The notes beneath the pieces were generated by a model. That model did not search any database, was not told the DNA's origin, and saw only the letters and a list, made by a program, of their open reading frames with translations. 64,000 nt of DNA, taken from positions 1 to 64,000 of the forward strand of contig JAXCGZ010005661.1 of assembly GCA_037179515.1 (NCBI GenBank), given 5' to 3'. Below, piece by piece: positions 49,837-63,690 of this stretch. This DNA is from Halocaridina rubra (Eukaryota > Arthropoda > Malacostraca > Decapoda > Atyidae). The number at the start of each line of letters is the position of its first letter. Positions within the stretch are counted from its first letter, which is position 1. The position numbers were made by a program, and so were the translations under genes.

Positions 49837-52639
49837 TTGTTATACACAAATGCTGATGGATTAGCTGGTAAGGCAGTAGAATTAAAAGATAGGATTCACA
49901 ACAGTAAGGCAGATATAGTAGAAATTACAGAGACTAAGTTGAGTGAGGACATAAACTGTGTCACAGTTTTACCCAAGGGCTTCAGAATATTAAGGGTTGA
50001 AAGATCTGAGAGGACTGGTGGAGGGATAGCACTGTTCATAAGTGAAAGGATTCAAGTTGAAGAAATAAACTTTGCTATTGTGTGAGTTCAAGGAATTTCT
50101 TGTTTCTCGCATAAATACTGGGTCAGATAGCATTATAATAACTGTTGTATATAACCCACCAAGGAACCAGAATAGGCTAGAAGTTTATGAAGAAAGTCAT
50201 ATAGGTACTATTGAAGTCATAAACTCAGTTGTTAACATGGCATGGGAGAGAAATTATAGGATTTTGATTATGGAAGATGTTAATCATAAAGAGATAGATT
50301 GGATAAATCTTGATCCACACAGTGGTGAGGACTCGTTCGGGGCAAGATTCCTAGATTGCGTACAAGGGAATTTCCTACACCAACATGTAATGGAACCAAC
50401 GAGGGCCAGGGGTGGGGTTGAGCCATCACTAATTGATCTAGTATTCACAGATAATGTGTTGGATATTGAAAAAATTGAGTATGAACCACCAATTGGCAAG
50501 AGTGACCACTGTGTGTTGTTGATGGAGTAAATCATTGAAGATATTCTACCTGAGAGTAGAGGCACTGAAGACATGAGGAGGAACTATCCGAAAGGACATT
50601 ACATCAAAATGAATTAGCTTTTTGCAGTTATTGACTGGAGAACCTTATTTTACAACAAATCTGTACAAGAAATGTATGACATCTTTTGTGAGAAATAAGG
50701 GAAGATAGTAGATTGCTGCATACCTGTCACCAAAGTAGGTGTAATTCATGCCAGAGAGAAATGGTTCAATAATGAGTGTAAAAGAGCTAAGGAGTGGAGA
50801 GACAAATGCTGGAAAAGGTATAGGAGGAGAAAAAACATAAATGCCTGGCAAACATACAAAAGAGCAAGAAATGATTAACTAAGTAAAAGAAGAGAGGCCG
50901 AGAGAGACTATGAGAGGGAAATCACCATGAAGGCTAAAGAAAATCCCAAGCTTTTCCACAGCTTTATCAGAGGGAAACTGAAGGTAAAAGAACAGGTTTT
51001 AAGGCTAAAGAGAGCGGATGGAAGCATCACTGAGACGGATGAAGAGATCTGCAAAGAATTGAACAAGACAGTAGAAAATACCCCACCCCCTCAGATTGCA
51101 GAGTTAGAAGCTCAAGGGCTGGTATTAGAGAACATCAACCTTACAGCCACAGAGGTATGCAAAGCGCTGATCGAGTTAGATGTTCATAAAGCTACAGGTC
51201 CTGATGATATATCCCCTCATGTGCTTAAAAAATGCGCAAACACAATATCAGTGGCACTAAGTATCATATTTAAGGAGTCACTGGAGTCGGGGGAGATTCC
51301 AAGATGCTGGAAACAAGCAAATGTGATACCTATCTTCAAAAAGGGAAGGAGGGATACGGCTCTGAACTATAGACCAGTTTCCTTGACCAGCATAGTTTGC
51401 AAAGTTATGGAGAAACTACTAAGGAAACATATCTCTCTTCACTTGGAATCCTTCAACTTTTTGTCAGTGGGGCAACATGGCTTCAGAGAAGGTAGATCAA
51501 CAGTATCAAATTTATTAGAATTTTATGATGAGGTAAGCCGAATTTTACAGGAAAGAGAGGGCTGGGCAGATTGCATATTCCTAGACTTCCAGAAAGCTTT
51601 TGACACTGTTCCACATGGGAGACTTTATAGGAAGCTGCAAGCAATGGCTAGAATAGGTGGAAATGTTATGGAATGGATAAAAACTTACTTAGAAGGAAGG
51701 GAACAGAGGGTTAGAGTACGACACTCAGTGTCTGAATGGAGAAGAGTTAGTTGTGGAGTTCCACAGGGTTCAGTTTTACGGCCACTTTTGTTCTTTGTAT
51801 TTGTAAATGACCTACCAGAGTTTATATATTCATTCATGAATAAGTTTGCAGATGATGCAAAGATTGTGAAGAAAGTAAAAAACGAGAACAATGGTGGATA
51901 ACTTCAGGAAGATCTAAATAGTCTGCATGAGTGGTCAGAAAAGTGGCTAATGAAATTCAATATTTCAGAGTGTAAGGTATTGAGAATGGGTACAAGTGCA
52001 AGAAGGTCCAAGCTTGACTACTCGGTGGCTGGAGTACAACTTCAAGAGACAGAAAATGAGAGAGATCTAGAAGTAAGCATACTGGCAGATTTGTCTCCAG
52101 AAATACATATAAATGGCATAGTAAGGGCAGCATATGCATTCTTATCAAATGTAAGGGTAGCCTTCAGGCACATGGACAAGGAAATGTCCAGAAATATTTA
52201 TGTAACCTATGTGAGGCCAAAACTCGAATATGCAGCCCCCTTTTGGAATCCGCACTTGAAAAAGCACATAGCTAAGCTTGAAAAAGTTCAAAGACATGCC
52301 ACGAAACTGGTGCCAGAAATACGCAATCTCAGTTATGATGAGAGGCTGAGGGAATTAGACTTACCATCACTCGAAACTAGAAGATTGAGGGGGAATATGG
52401 TGACAGTCTTTAAATTCCTTCATGGTTATGATAGAGTGGATAGGGATCGATATTTCGATATGGCTGGCTCTAGAACTAGAGGTCATAGTTTGAAGCTTCG
52501 TAAGAAAACTTCTTTGCAGGATGTAAGTAAATACTTTTTCAGTGTAATGGTAGTTGATAATTGGAATTGGCTAAGCGAGGAGGTAGTTAATGCTATCTCA
52601 ATCCATAGTTTTAAGGACAGGTATGATAAGTATCACTAA
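49837..52639 (+). pseudogene. ORF2 of 46.3-kb copy, many breaks
   Basis: Endonuclease part with ITETKLS, VVYNPPR, then EDVN in place of GDFN, and GKSDHC. Unlike the younger copies it reads through the A-rich run in frame. Breaks: near 50083 (deletion at AIESEF), TAA at 50528, stops near 50615, 50697 and 50877, a 15-bp loss near 51068 (FQSVF), and TAA at about 51899. RT motifs A, B and FADD can all be read. C-terminal codons 51950-52639 are open. Confidence 0.85.
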
Positions 52640-52734
52640 GTACAAAATGGAACCGATCAGGAGACGGGAAGATACAAGCTTTGGGCTCGTTCCCATAAAT
52701 ACAATTAGGTAATGACAATTAGGTAACCACTCAA

Positions 52735-53384
<650 letters not shown>

Positions 53385-53415
53385 AAAAAAAATAAAGGCA
53401 TACACACATACGTAA

Positions 53416-53519
<104 letters not shown>

Positions 53520-53530
53520 CTTTTTTTTTT

Positions 53531-54217
53531 ACCCCGACCGGGATTCGAACCTAGGACTTATAATTACTAACTCAAGGCGCTACCAACTACACACCACAGA
53601 AGGTTAAAAGGATTCCAACCTTATAGCTTATATCTGCTATGCTTAGGAATGAACACATTCTGTCTGAATGCCACTATGTTCATATTACAGATTCCCCAAC
53701 CTCACTCGTGGCTTCATTTTCGCATTTAATTCAATTCCCAATCTCATTCGGGCTATACAATAACCAATTATGCACATTACATATGTGAAAACATGAATCA
53801 TATTTTTACCCCGACTGGGATTCGAACCTAGGACTTATAATTACTAAGGCAAGGCGCTACCAACTACACACCACAGAAAGTTAAGAGGAATCCAACCTTA
53901 TAGCTTATATCTGCTATACTTAGGAATGAACGCATTCTATCTGAATGCCACTATGTTCATATTACAGATTCCTCAACCTCACTCGTGGCTTCATTTTTGC
54001 ATTTAATTCAATTCCCAATCTCATTCAGGCTATACAATAACCAATTAAGCACATTACATATATGAAAACATGAATCATCTTTTACCCCGACCGGGATTCG
54101 AACCTAGGACTTATAATTACTAAGTCAAGGTGCTACCAACTACACACCACAGAAGGTTAAGAGGAATCCAACCTTATTGCTTATATCTGCTATACTTAGG
54201 AATGAACGCATTCTATC
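53531..54217 (-). repeat. tRNA-derived 276-bp tandem repeat, block 1
   Basis: Units start at 53531, 53808 and 54084; the third is cut by the BEL/Pao LTR at 54218. On the minus strand each unit contains a tRNA-like head with an A-box match TGGTGTAGTTGG (in units lacking the extra GT) and a perfect B box GGTTCGAATCC, plus a 200-bp body. The anticodon-loop position reads GTAATTA on an ACTTA/TAAGT stem in some units, but acceptor pairing is absent, so these are not tRNA genes. Confidence 0.85.
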
Positions 54218-54608
54218 TATCAATTACTGATATTCACTTAATAGCAAAAACATAAATTTAGAAGGCAAGGGTTTTTAAACAAACAGTAGCCTTTTTCTTC
54301 ATCTCTATATTCTTCGTAAAACAATACAATCTTATAAACAAAATAAAGCATTCTAACATTTAACAAAAACGGTCTTTCTTTTACATCAGTAAATCATAAA
54401 TATTATTTTCATAATTTTCCTACTAAAGTATAAATAATTACCTAATAAATTATTACTATGAATAAAGTGCAAAAAATTATATGTGAAATAACTTAGGAAC
54501 ATTTAAAGGTCTGCAAACTAAAAAAAACGGATGCCAGCAGATGCTTAAATGAGGCGTAACTAAACTAAAATAAATAACTTTGCATGATTATAAATATTAT
54601 ATTTGACA
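54218..54608 (-). repeat. 3' LTR of BEL/Pao element
   Basis: 391 bp; sense ends TGTCAA and TTGATA form an imperfect inverted repeat. About ten substitutions and one 7-bp indel separate it from the right LTR. Confidence 0.85.
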
Positions 54609-54857
54609 TACTCCCCACCATAAGGGACGAAACGTACCTTATCTTCACAAGTTTCATAAATTTCAAAGTACAGTATATTACAAACATATTCCAATATAAG
54701 TTTACTACTAAATAACCAAAGATAAAAAAAAGGAGGGGGAGATGCTGATCATATACTTAATAGACCAACTGAAAGAAACACAATTAGTGCACACTATATT
54801 ATATTAAATAAAGATACTCAATTCAAGAACATTACTATTTTGAATTAAATAAATACT
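54609..54857 (-). other. BEL/Pao 3' untranslated segment with polypurine tract
   Basis: GGTGGGGAG on the minus strand (54611-54619) lies two bases from the LTR and fits the polypurine tract. The rest is A-rich noncoding sequence. Confidence 0.65.
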
Positions 54858-56171
54858 TCATAAATCTAACTTAGAAGGCCTTTTAATTAAACGACCTCTC
54901 CTTGAGTACACATTGTCATCAGTAACAATTTGATTAGAATTCTGCTCTGACAACTCATTAATATCTACATCAGTATCTACATCAGGAATGTCAATTACTT
55001 GATCAGGAACTTGTTCAGAATGGTTCTCTAAAACAAAGTTTAAGTGAGAATTCATCTCCAAATCATGTAGTCTTTGTATTGATCTATTAAAAACACCTTC
55101 TCTAGTTTTAACATCAACACTACGAATCAAACCATCTCTTCCAGGATATACATCTATAATCACACCAATAGGCCACTGTAATCTAGGTACATTGTCTTCT
55201 CTGACAAGTACAATGCTACCAACATCTAACTTACATTTCTGATTAAAACCTTTTACTACAGGGGGAAGATTGGCTATAAAATCTTTCCTCCAAACATTCC
55301 AGAAGTGTTCTAATCTTTTATTCCCAATTTCCATTTTTTCATATAAATCTTCAGAAGTTACAACATGTGGTTCAATATCAACAGGGGGTTTAGATGTTAT
55401 AGTCCTACCAAGGATAAAATGAGAAGGGGTGAGATAATGATCAAAATCTATTTCATCACTAACAAAGGTCAGGGGCTGAGAGTTTATACAGGATTCAGTT
55501 TCTATAAGAATAGTTTCTAATTCAGACTTACTTACATACTTAACTCCCAATGTCTTTCTTAAAGCTAACTTAACAGACCCGATAAGCCTCTCAAACCACC
55601 CACCCCACCATGGAGATTTTGGCACATTATACTTCCACTTAGGTGCTAAATGTCCAAATACCTTCTGTACTGCAGTGGAAGCTGCAACAAAGGTTTTGGC
55701 ATTATCAGAATAAAAGACACTTGGAATACCTCTACGAGCAACAAATCTCCATATAGCCTGCATGCAATCAATTAATGACATGGACTCTGTGAGTTCCAGA
55801 TGTACTGCCCTAATTATAGCACAAGTAAAAAGCAAAATATATAATTTCTTTCCTGGATAATCAGCATTGAATAATGGACCAGCAAAATCTATCCCTGTAA
55901 CTGAAAAAGGGGGGGCCAGAGTAACTCTCAGATCAGGCAATGGTGCAGCTGGTTGACTGCAAGGACGACTATCATGTCTACAACAACTTAAGCACTCCCT
56001 TACTACAGTTTTAGTCATTCTCCTCAAACCAAATATATAAAAACTAGTTCTTAATGATGAAACAATGCTGTTTACACCAGCATGCTTTAAATATTTATGT
56101 TGAAACTGTACTAAAAGTTTAGAAAAATGTCCTTTGGGAAGAATGACAGGGTGTTTTGAATCATAGCTCAA
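54858..56171 (-). pseudogene. pol: BEL/Pao integrase
   Basis: About 437 codons. Zinc-binding part QHKYLKHAG and CLSCCRH; DDE residues in GIDFAGPL, VFYSDNAKTF and WWGGWFERLIGSVK; then the BEL-specific C-terminal domain (DVGSIVLVREDNVPRLQWPIG). The N-terminal part continues upstream in frame; the link to RNase H at 56172-56398 holds a one-base frameshift near 56400. Confidence 0.9.
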
Positions 56172-57691
56172 ATCAAAAACTGAAGTCTGCCTTGAATCCT
56201 CACTAAACCATCATTATCAATAAATGGCTCTAATTTTCCTAATTTACAATTCTTAAGGACTGACCTTTGATTAGATAAATCTTGGATTTCACTGGGGAAT
56301 GCCTCTCTTTGAATAACATAAATTAACTTTTTTTTGCATTATCCAAATCTTCAGTGGTGAAGTTACTGGTCATCACACCATAACCTAACCTTTTAGCTCT
56401 ACAATTGCTTATAAACCTTAAAAACATATGCAACAATTCTCAATAACTTATAAAGATTATTATATATTTCAACATCAAACATGAGAGTTACAGTTTGAAC
56501 AGTTAAACATGCTAAGTTATCTTCTTCAAGTTTATGATCCACAGTCTCATTAACAGCACTATTGTTATCACTATCTTGAATACTGAAATTGGGATCTGAT
56601 TGATTACTAGGACCATTAAACCAGAAGTTATTGTTTACTAGTTTTTCTGCTAATAGACCTCTGGTCATCAAATCAGCTGGATTATCTAATCCTCTACAGT
56701 GGTACCAGTGACTGGGAGGTGTCAACTGCTGAATCTCTCTTACTCTGTTATTAACATACACATCCTTTATCACTGAATTACTCTTTATCCACCCTAAAGT
56801 AATAGTGGAATTTGTCCAACATGCAATTTTAGGTTTGATCTTAAAATCTAGAGCATTTTCAACAAATCTTACTAATCTAGCACAAAGTAATGCTCTCATT
56901 AGCTCCAATTTAGGAAGGGTAAGTTTTTTAATTGGAGCCACTCTAGTTTTAGACATGACCAGTGAAGATTGACAGCTATCGTCAAGACAAACTCTTAAGT
57001 ATACGCATGCCCCAAAACGTTTTTCAGAGGCATCTCCATATCCATGAATCTCTATATGTTCAATACTCTTCCAAGGTACATTGGTAAAATAACACCTATT
57101 TATAGCTAGTGAGCTTAGGTAGTTGGTACTATCTACCCATTTCTTAAATTTAACTTCCAAATCTTCTGGCAATTTATCATCCCAAGATACACCCAATTTC
57201 CAAATATCCTGAAATAAAATCTTGGCATACATGATAAATGGACTGATAAATCCACAAGCATCAAACACCTTAGCTATTAAACTCAGAACTGTTTTTTTAG
57301 TATATGAAACTTCAAAATGAGAATCATAATTAAGACCACAATATGAAAATGTATCAGTGTGATTATACCACTTAAGACCCAATACAGTATTAGCTTCATC
57401 ATCCCTTAGGATTTGTATCTTATCACTAAACTTGGAAGCTATCATTACACTATTAGATGAAAGTTTTTCAAGAGACATGTTAGCTTGAGCCATAATATCA
57501 TATGCTGTGCTATACTTACTTGCTACCTCTTCTATACTATCAGCTCCACTGAACCAATTATCTACATACATATCTCTTTTTAAATCTTGAATAACTTCAC
57601 AATCAGAATATTTACTTAAATGACACTTAACAGTAGGATTAAGTATAAAGGGACTAGAGGTGTTTCCAAAAACAACTCTATTAAATCTCAT
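56172..57691 (-). pseudogene. pol: BEL/Pao reverse transcriptase second half and RNase H
   Basis: RT motif B FGNTSSPFIL and motif C MYVDNWFSGAD; YVDN in place of YVDD is also seen in other BEL/Pao elements. RNase H follows at about residue 215 with GYGDASEKRFGACVY and ELMRALLCARL, but the usual S/TDS reads TNS, so one catalytic aspartate is lost. Ends with the tether RGLDNPADLMTRG. The frame is open 56399-57691. Confidence 0.87.
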
Positions 57692-58001
57692 TTTTACCTG
57701 GCATCAAAAATCTATGGACATTCTTATCTTGACTGTTTACACTTATTTGTAAAAAAGCCTTAGTAATATCAGCAGTGACCACATATGGCCAACGCCTAAA
57801 TCTAATCAGTATCTCCACCAAATCTGGATTAAGTGAGGGACCTGTTAACATGCAGTCATTTAGGGAGATTCCATATGGTCCCTTAGCCGAGGCATCAAAA
57901 ACTGGACGTACCTTTGTACTACTATTATTTAATCTAACAACAGGCCTGTGGGGCATGTAATAAATGGGTCCAGGTGGCAATACCTCCCCTAAGGGGACCA
58001 C
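57681..58001 (-). pseudogene. pol: BEL/Pao reverse transcriptase first half
   Basis: Contains YYMPHRPVVR, VRPVFDASAK and motif A VTADITKAFLQI. It is separated from flanking parts by one-base frameshifts in a T run near 58020 and an A run near 57695. Confidence 0.87.
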
Positions 58002-58006
58002 TTCAA

Positions 58007-59443
58007 TTATTCCCAGAGACTCGTACTCATCAAAAACCTCATATACTCAGCCTCTAAGTTTTTATCCTTATCTAATTTAACTAAAAGCCTATTTAATCTT
58101 TTCATAGCTTGATATTCATTACTCATCAATAAGTCTTTAACACTGTTATCCTTCCAAAGTAACTGAACTTCATACCTGCCATTTACAAACTTTAGTTTAT
58201 CCTTAAATTCTTTAACAACTTTATCTCCAATATCCTCTTTATATTCTTTACTAGTAATTCCAACAATTTCTAGATCCCAAAATTTTGAAACATAAGTATC
58301 AGATACCTCAGATATACATAAGAGCTGGGAAGAGGGAGACATAAAATCAGATGTTGAAGACATACCTGAAATTAAGCATTTTCCAATATTTCCAGACAAA
58401 ACCCAACCAAATACAGATTTCATGGCAACAGTTTCTCCTACCTGCTCAGCATCCTTTGGGGTTATGAGGCTCCAGTAGTAATCCAAACCAATAAGAATAT
58501 CTAATTCTAAAGGAGAAGTATCATTAAAATCATCTGCTAAATTTAAATGACGGAAAGCATCTAGAATATGGGTTGGTACTACTGGTCTTACTAGTGGGTT
58601 ACAAATCTTTGGAATACCTGTAGCAAAAATGGAAACAATTTTGCCTTTATCATCTAAAACCTGTAATTTGCATACATTACTTTGTATATCCCTACTAGAG
58701 GCATGGCCACCAAAACTACTATAAGGGGCTTCAGTTCTGGTGACCCAATCAGGTTTGCATTTATTTACACATTTATTGCTAACATAGGTACGATCACAGC
58801 CACTGTCAAAGAGCAGCTTAGCAGTGATAATGTCCCCCTTGTTATTTACTACCTTTACCTTAACTGTTTGTAACACAGTCTTATTACTATAGTGACCTGA
58901 CAACATTGCAATTGCAGAGGGCCCACTTGAGTTATCATTTGCTACCAGTGTATTTGCTTGGGGGACTACTGGTTCATTCAACTTAATGCCACACATGGTC
59001 ACATTATGATTACCATTACACTTGGCACATTTGACCTTACACTTTCTAGAAATATGGCCACTATTTAAACATTTAAAACAAATACCTAATTCTTTCATTT
59101 TATCAAACCTCTGTTGACCATCCAATGCTAAGAATTTAAAACATCTTTCAGATCTATGATTTTTCTTATCACAAAAAACACAACTTAAGTTTTCTGTTGG
59201 AGAAATTGCATGTAATGCAGAGGCTGTGAACAACTTTTCTTTATTTTCTTTACTAAAAACTTTCTTTTTCTCCTCATTCTTAGCATTAGGCTTAGGAGCT
59301 GGGGTATGGCTCTTATACATTTCACTTCTTTCAAGAACTTCAATTTCCTTTTTGAGCCATTTTAACAACCAATCAAGATCACTTTCATACCCACCACAAT
59401 TTCTTGACCACAGTAATCTCAACTCAGTTGGAAACCTATGCAC
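58007..59443 (-). pseudogene. BEL/Pao Gag end, zinc knuckles and protease
   Basis: After the end of the Gag core (TELRLLWSRNCGGYESDLDWLLKWL cut short here as TELRLLWSR...), three cysteine/histidine clusters follow: CVFCDKKNHRSERC, CFKCLNSGHISRKC and CAKCNGNHNVTMC. The aspartic protease has KLLFDSGCDRTYVS and the flap-proximal ILIGLDYYW motif. Frame 478 codons. Confidence 0.87.
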
Positions 59444-59445
59444 AA

Positions 59446-60141
59446 TTATGTATGCTTTATCACCTCATCACGAAGTCTCCACAATTGGGTAATATAATTC
59501 TTACCTTGCTCTGTTGGTACTTGCAGAGAAAGAATAGCCTGAACATGTGCATGAATAATGCATTCAGGTTTTCCAAATCTCTCCTTAAGTAGATCGACGA
59601 CTGTCTTACAGCTGGCACTAGTGTGTGGTACTCCTTCCACCACATCCTTAGCAGGACCGTCTAACAATGACAACAAATATGCTAACTTGCTAATAGTAGG
59701 CAGATCTGTATCATCTATATGGGAGGAAAATTGATCCCAGAAACTCTGCCACTGGGTAATTTCACCATTAAATCTAGGTAATTCTAATTTAGGAAGTTTT
59801 GCATGAACTGGGGACGTTCCAGAAACTGTAGAATCATTGTCATTATCACATACTGAAATTTCTTTAAGTCTATTGGCACACTGCAACCTGGTATGCCTAG
59901 CCTTCTGTCTAGCTGCATCTGCCTGGTCTAGATAACTGTCTAATTGATCAGAATCTATTTCTAATTCAATTTGATTTTGCACTTCTTCTAGTTTCATAAG
60001 TCTTTTATCAAATTCATCTAGGGCTTCTACTAATTCACTAAAGGTAGGTGGTGGATCCCTGGCTAGTAAACTATCTATTTTCTTGCTAACTCTAGTCAAC
60101 CACCCATCTGCTGCTGCCTTAGCCTTCTTAAGCTGCTCCAT
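59446..60141 (-). pseudogene. gag: BEL/Pao Gag N-terminal part
   Basis: True ATG at 60141 (MEQLKKAKAAADG). Coiled-coil-like first 90 residues, then the DUF1759-type core KLPKLELPRFNGEITQWQSFWDQF. Ends at a frameshift after VIKHT close to 59446, with the rest in the next frame. Confidence 0.87.
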
Positions 60142-60208
60142 TATCAGTTTTCTAGTGGATGACAGCTGCTAAAATATTACTAATAGTTCTTACCGGATAC
60201 TAAAGAAT

Positions 60209-60226
60209 TCCCGGGTCTGGGCACCA
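60209..60226 (-). promoter_or_regulatory. BEL/Pao primer binding site
   Basis: Minus strand TGGTGCCCAGACCCGGGA begins three bases after the 5' LTR. I do not assign the tRNA. The leader between it and the Gag ATG is about 65 bp. Confidence 0.65.
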
Positions 60227-60229
60227 TAA

Positions 60230-60617
60230 TATCAATTACTGATATTCACTTAATAGCAAAAACATAAATTTAGAAGGCAAAGGTTTTTAAACAAACAGCC
60301 TCCTTTTTCTTCATCTCTATATTCTTCGTAAAACAATACAATCTTATAAACAAAATAAAACATTCTAACATTTAACAAAAACAGTCTTTCTTTTACATCA
60401 GTAAATCATAAATATTATTTTCATAAGTTTCCTAATTAACTACTAAAGTATAAATAATTACCTAATAAATTATTACTATGAATAAAGTGCAAAAAATTAT
60501 ATGTGAAATAATTTAGGAACATTTAAAGGCCTGCAAACTAAAGAAAACGGATGCCAGCTGATGCTTAAATGAGGCGTAACTAAACTAAAATAAATAACTT
60601 TGCATGATTATAAATAT
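60230..60617 (-). repeat. 5' LTR of BEL/Pao element, outer end lost
   Basis: 388 bp; matches the other LTR up to TATAAATAT and lacks the outermost TGTCAAATATA. Beyond it lies unrelated retrotransposon sequence. Confidence 0.83.
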
Positions 60618-60672
60618 AGTCTCTTTCTGAGAGGGACATCACCAGGGAGGCTAAAGAAAATCCCAAGCTTTT
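60618..60672 (+). mobile_element. CR1/L2-like ORF2 scrap
   Basis: Matches the ERDITRKAKENPKL codons for about 50 bp. Its position at the broken LTR end marks a rearrangement breakpoint. Confidence 0.75.
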
Positions 60673-60784
60673 GTGTGAATATGTGTGCATGTATACATGT
60701 ATATATATTTATGTCCATATGTTTATATACTTATGTATTCATATGCTGTATATTTTTAATTATATATCTATATGAATAATTTTT
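60673..60784. other. TG/TA-rich spacer
   Basis: Degenerate simple sequence; nothing else seen. Confidence 0.5.
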
Positions 60785-61328
60785 ACCCTGACCGGTACTT
60801 GAACCTAAGACATATTATTACTAAGCCAAGGCGCTACCAACTACACCACAAAAGATCTTAAAAGGGAAGCAGACCTTACAGCTTATACCTGCTATACTAG
60901 GAATGAACGCCTTCTATCTGAATACCACTCTGTTCATATTACACTTTACCCAACCTCAATACTGGTTTCGTTTTTGCATTTAATTCAACTCACAATCTCA
61001 TTCGGGACCAACAATAATCATATAAGCACATTATAATATGTGAAAACATGAATAATTTTTACCCCGACTGGGACTTGAACCCAGGAAAAATAATTACTAA
61101 GCCAAGGCGCTACCAACTACACCACAAAAGGTCTTAAACGGGAAACAGATCTTACAGCTTATATCTGCTATACTAGGAATGAACGTATTCTATCTGAATG
61201 CCACTCTGTTCATATTATATTTACCCCCAACCTCACTCGTGGTTTCCTTTTTACATTTAAATGAACTCCCAATCTCATTTGGGGACAACAATAATCAAAT
61301 AAGCACATTACCATATGTGGAAACATAT
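60785..61328 (-). repeat. tRNA-derived 276-bp repeat, block 2 minus arm
   Basis: Two units starting at 60785 and 61061. The B box has decayed (TACTTGAACC, ACTTGAACCC on the plus strand). The arm ends at 61328 where orientation flips. Confidence 0.83.
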
Positions 61329-62530
61329 GGCTTAGTAATTATATGTCCTAGGTTCAAGTCCCAGTCGGGGTAAAAATGATTCATGTTTTCACTTATGATA
61401 ATGTGCTTATTTGATTATTTTTGGTCCCGAATGAGATTGGAAGTTGAATTAAATGCGAAAACGAAACCACGAGTGAGGTTGGGGGAAACTGTAATATGAA
61501 CATAGTGGCATTCAGATAGAATGCGTTCATTCCCAGCATAGCAGATATAAGCTGTAAGGTCTGTTTCCCTTATAAGACCTTCAGTGGTGTAGTTGGTAGC
61601 ATCTTGGCTTAGTAATTATATGTCCTAGATTCAAGTCCCGTTTGGAGTAAAAGTGATTCATGTTTTCACATATGGTAGAGTGCTTATTTCTTTATTATTG
61701 GTCCCGAATGAGATTGGGAGTTGAATTGAATGCAAAAACGAAACCATGAGTGAGGTTGGGGGAACTGTAATATGAATAGAGTGGCATTCAGATAGAATGC
61801 GTTCATTCCTAGTATAGCAGATATAAGCTGTAAGGTCTGATTTCCTCATAAGACCTTCCATGGTGTAGTTGGTAGCACCTTGGCTTAGTAATTATATGTC
61901 CTAGGTTCAAATCCCGATTGGGGTAAAAATGATTCATGTTTTCACATATAGTAATGTGCTTATTTGATTATTGTTGGGCCCAAATGAGATTGGAAATTTA
62001 ATTAAATGCGAAAACGAAGCCACGAGTGAGGTTGGGGGAAACTGTAATATGAACATAGTGGCATTCAGATAGAATATGTTCATTCCTAGTATAGCATATA
62101 TAAGCTGTAAGGTCTGTTTCCTTTTTAAGACCTTTTGTGGTGTAATTGGTAGCACCTTGGCATAGTAATTATATGTCCTAGGTTCAAGTTCTGGTCGGGG
62201 CAAAAATGATTCATGATTTCAAATATTATTCTGTGCTTATTTGATTATTATTGGTCCCGAATGAGATCAGGAGTTGAATTAAATGCAAAAACGAAACCAG
62301 TGGTGAGGTTGGGGGAAACTATAATATGAACATAGTGGCATTCAGATAGAATTCGTTCATTCTTAGTATAGCTGATATAAGCTGAAAGGTCTGTCTCCCT
62401 TTTAAGACCTGCTGTGGTGTAATTGATAGCCCCTTGGCTTAGTAATTAATTATATGTCCAAGATTCAAGTCCCAGACGGGGTAAAAATTATTCATGTTTT
62501 CACATATGGTAATGTGCTTATTTGATTATA
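61329..62530 (+). repeat. tRNA-derived 276-bp repeat, block 2 plus arm
   Basis: One partial and four full units; the GGGGTAAAA end of the tRNA-like head recurs near 61371, 61648, 61924, 62202 and 62482, a spacing of 276-281 bp. Most B boxes read GGTTCAAGTCC or GGTTCAAATCC. A head-to-head joint with the minus arm lies at 61328/61329. Confidence 0.85.
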
Positions 62531-62580
62531 TATGCATATGTTTGTGTATGTGCATGTATATGGATATGTGTGTACATGTG

Positions 62581-62936
<356 letters not shown>

Positions 62937-63223
62937 TGCTTATCTGGTTATTGTATGACCCGAACGAGATTGGGATTTGAATTAAATGCGAAAATGAAGC
63001 CACGAGTGAGGTTGGGGAATCTGTAATATGAACATAGTGGCATTCAGATAGAATGCGTTCATTCCTAAGTATAGCAGATATAAGCTATAAGGTTGAATTC
63101 CTTTTAACCTTCTGTGTTGTGTAGTTGGTAGCACCTTGACTTAGTAATTATAAGTTCTAGGTTCGAGTCCTGATCAGGGTAAAAATTATTCATGTTTTCA
63201 CATATGTAATGTGCTTATCTGGT
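62937..63223 (+). repeat. tRNA-derived repeat, block 3 plus arm
   Basis: One full unit with A box and B box GGTTCGAGTCC, the best preserved Pol III boxes on the plus strand. Runs into (TA)n. Confidence 0.83.

Positions 63224-63313
<90 letters not shown>
63224..63313. repeat. (TA)n microsatellite
   Basis: About 90 bp with one phase break; left flank of repeat R. Confidence 0.95.
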
Positions 63314-63317
<4 letters not shown>

Positions 63318-63690
63318 CTTGCCATATCTTCTGTTTGGTTTGTGTGATTCTGAGCTCATTGAGCCTTTGTTTTTTTATCTTAAAAGGATTATCAACTTAC
63401 CAATCTATAAGCGTAATTAGAGAATAGCATATTCTATTGTTAATAACTTATTAACAATTTTGTTGGTTTTCTTTGATTGAGGGTATTATTTCGTTTGGAT
63501 TAGACCTGTTTTAGTATCTTTAACTTTTAATTCCCTCAGGTCTCCTTAGTCCTTTTTGTTTTTACTACCTCTGTCATTGTTATTTTACGCTCAATTGAGC
63601 TTGAGAAGGGGTCCAGTTAGGACCCAAAATATAGAGTTATGTTTTCTATGTGCTGGTTCACTGATGGGCTTCCCTACCAATTAATGCTTT
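63314..63690 (-). repeat. Dispersed repeat R, uninterrupted copy
   Basis: On the minus strand it matches 36910-37223 followed without a gap by 42851-42901, so it is the empty-site relative of the LTR insertion. Contains GAGAAGGGGTCCAG on the plus strand and is bounded by (TA)n like the other copy. Confidence 0.75.

Larger units (their letters stand above)
46284..52734 (+). mobile_element. CR1/L2-like copy at 46.3-52.7 kb, interrupted
   Basis: Leader 46290-46549 and 48404-48756, ORF1 48757-49834, ORF2 49837-52639, 3' UTR and tail to about 52730. A minus-strand copy is inserted in the leader at 46550-48403. The leader lacks the outermost bases, so the copy is slightly 5'-truncated. Confidence 0.87.
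54218..60617 (-). mobile_element. BEL/Pao LTR retrotransposon
   Basis: Minus-strand element of 6.4 kb with LTRs at both ends, primer site, Gag with DUF1759-like core, zinc knuckles, A17 protease, RT, RNase H and integrase in BEL order. One polyprotein in origin, now broken by at least five one-base frameshifts, mostly at homopolymers. It interrupts the tRNA-derived repeat on its left; its right end lost about 11 bp and abuts a CR1/L2-like scrap, so no target duplication is visible. Confidence 0.9.

Noticed and set aside
61179..62203. Open frames of 60-90 codons in the tRNA-derived repeat
   Set aside because: They recur with the 276-bp period in several frames and orientations and have no protein-like composition.
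62937..63223. Functional tRNA gene
   Set aside because: A and B boxes and an anticodon-like arm are present, but the acceptor stem does not pair and the unit is part of a 276-bp repeat.
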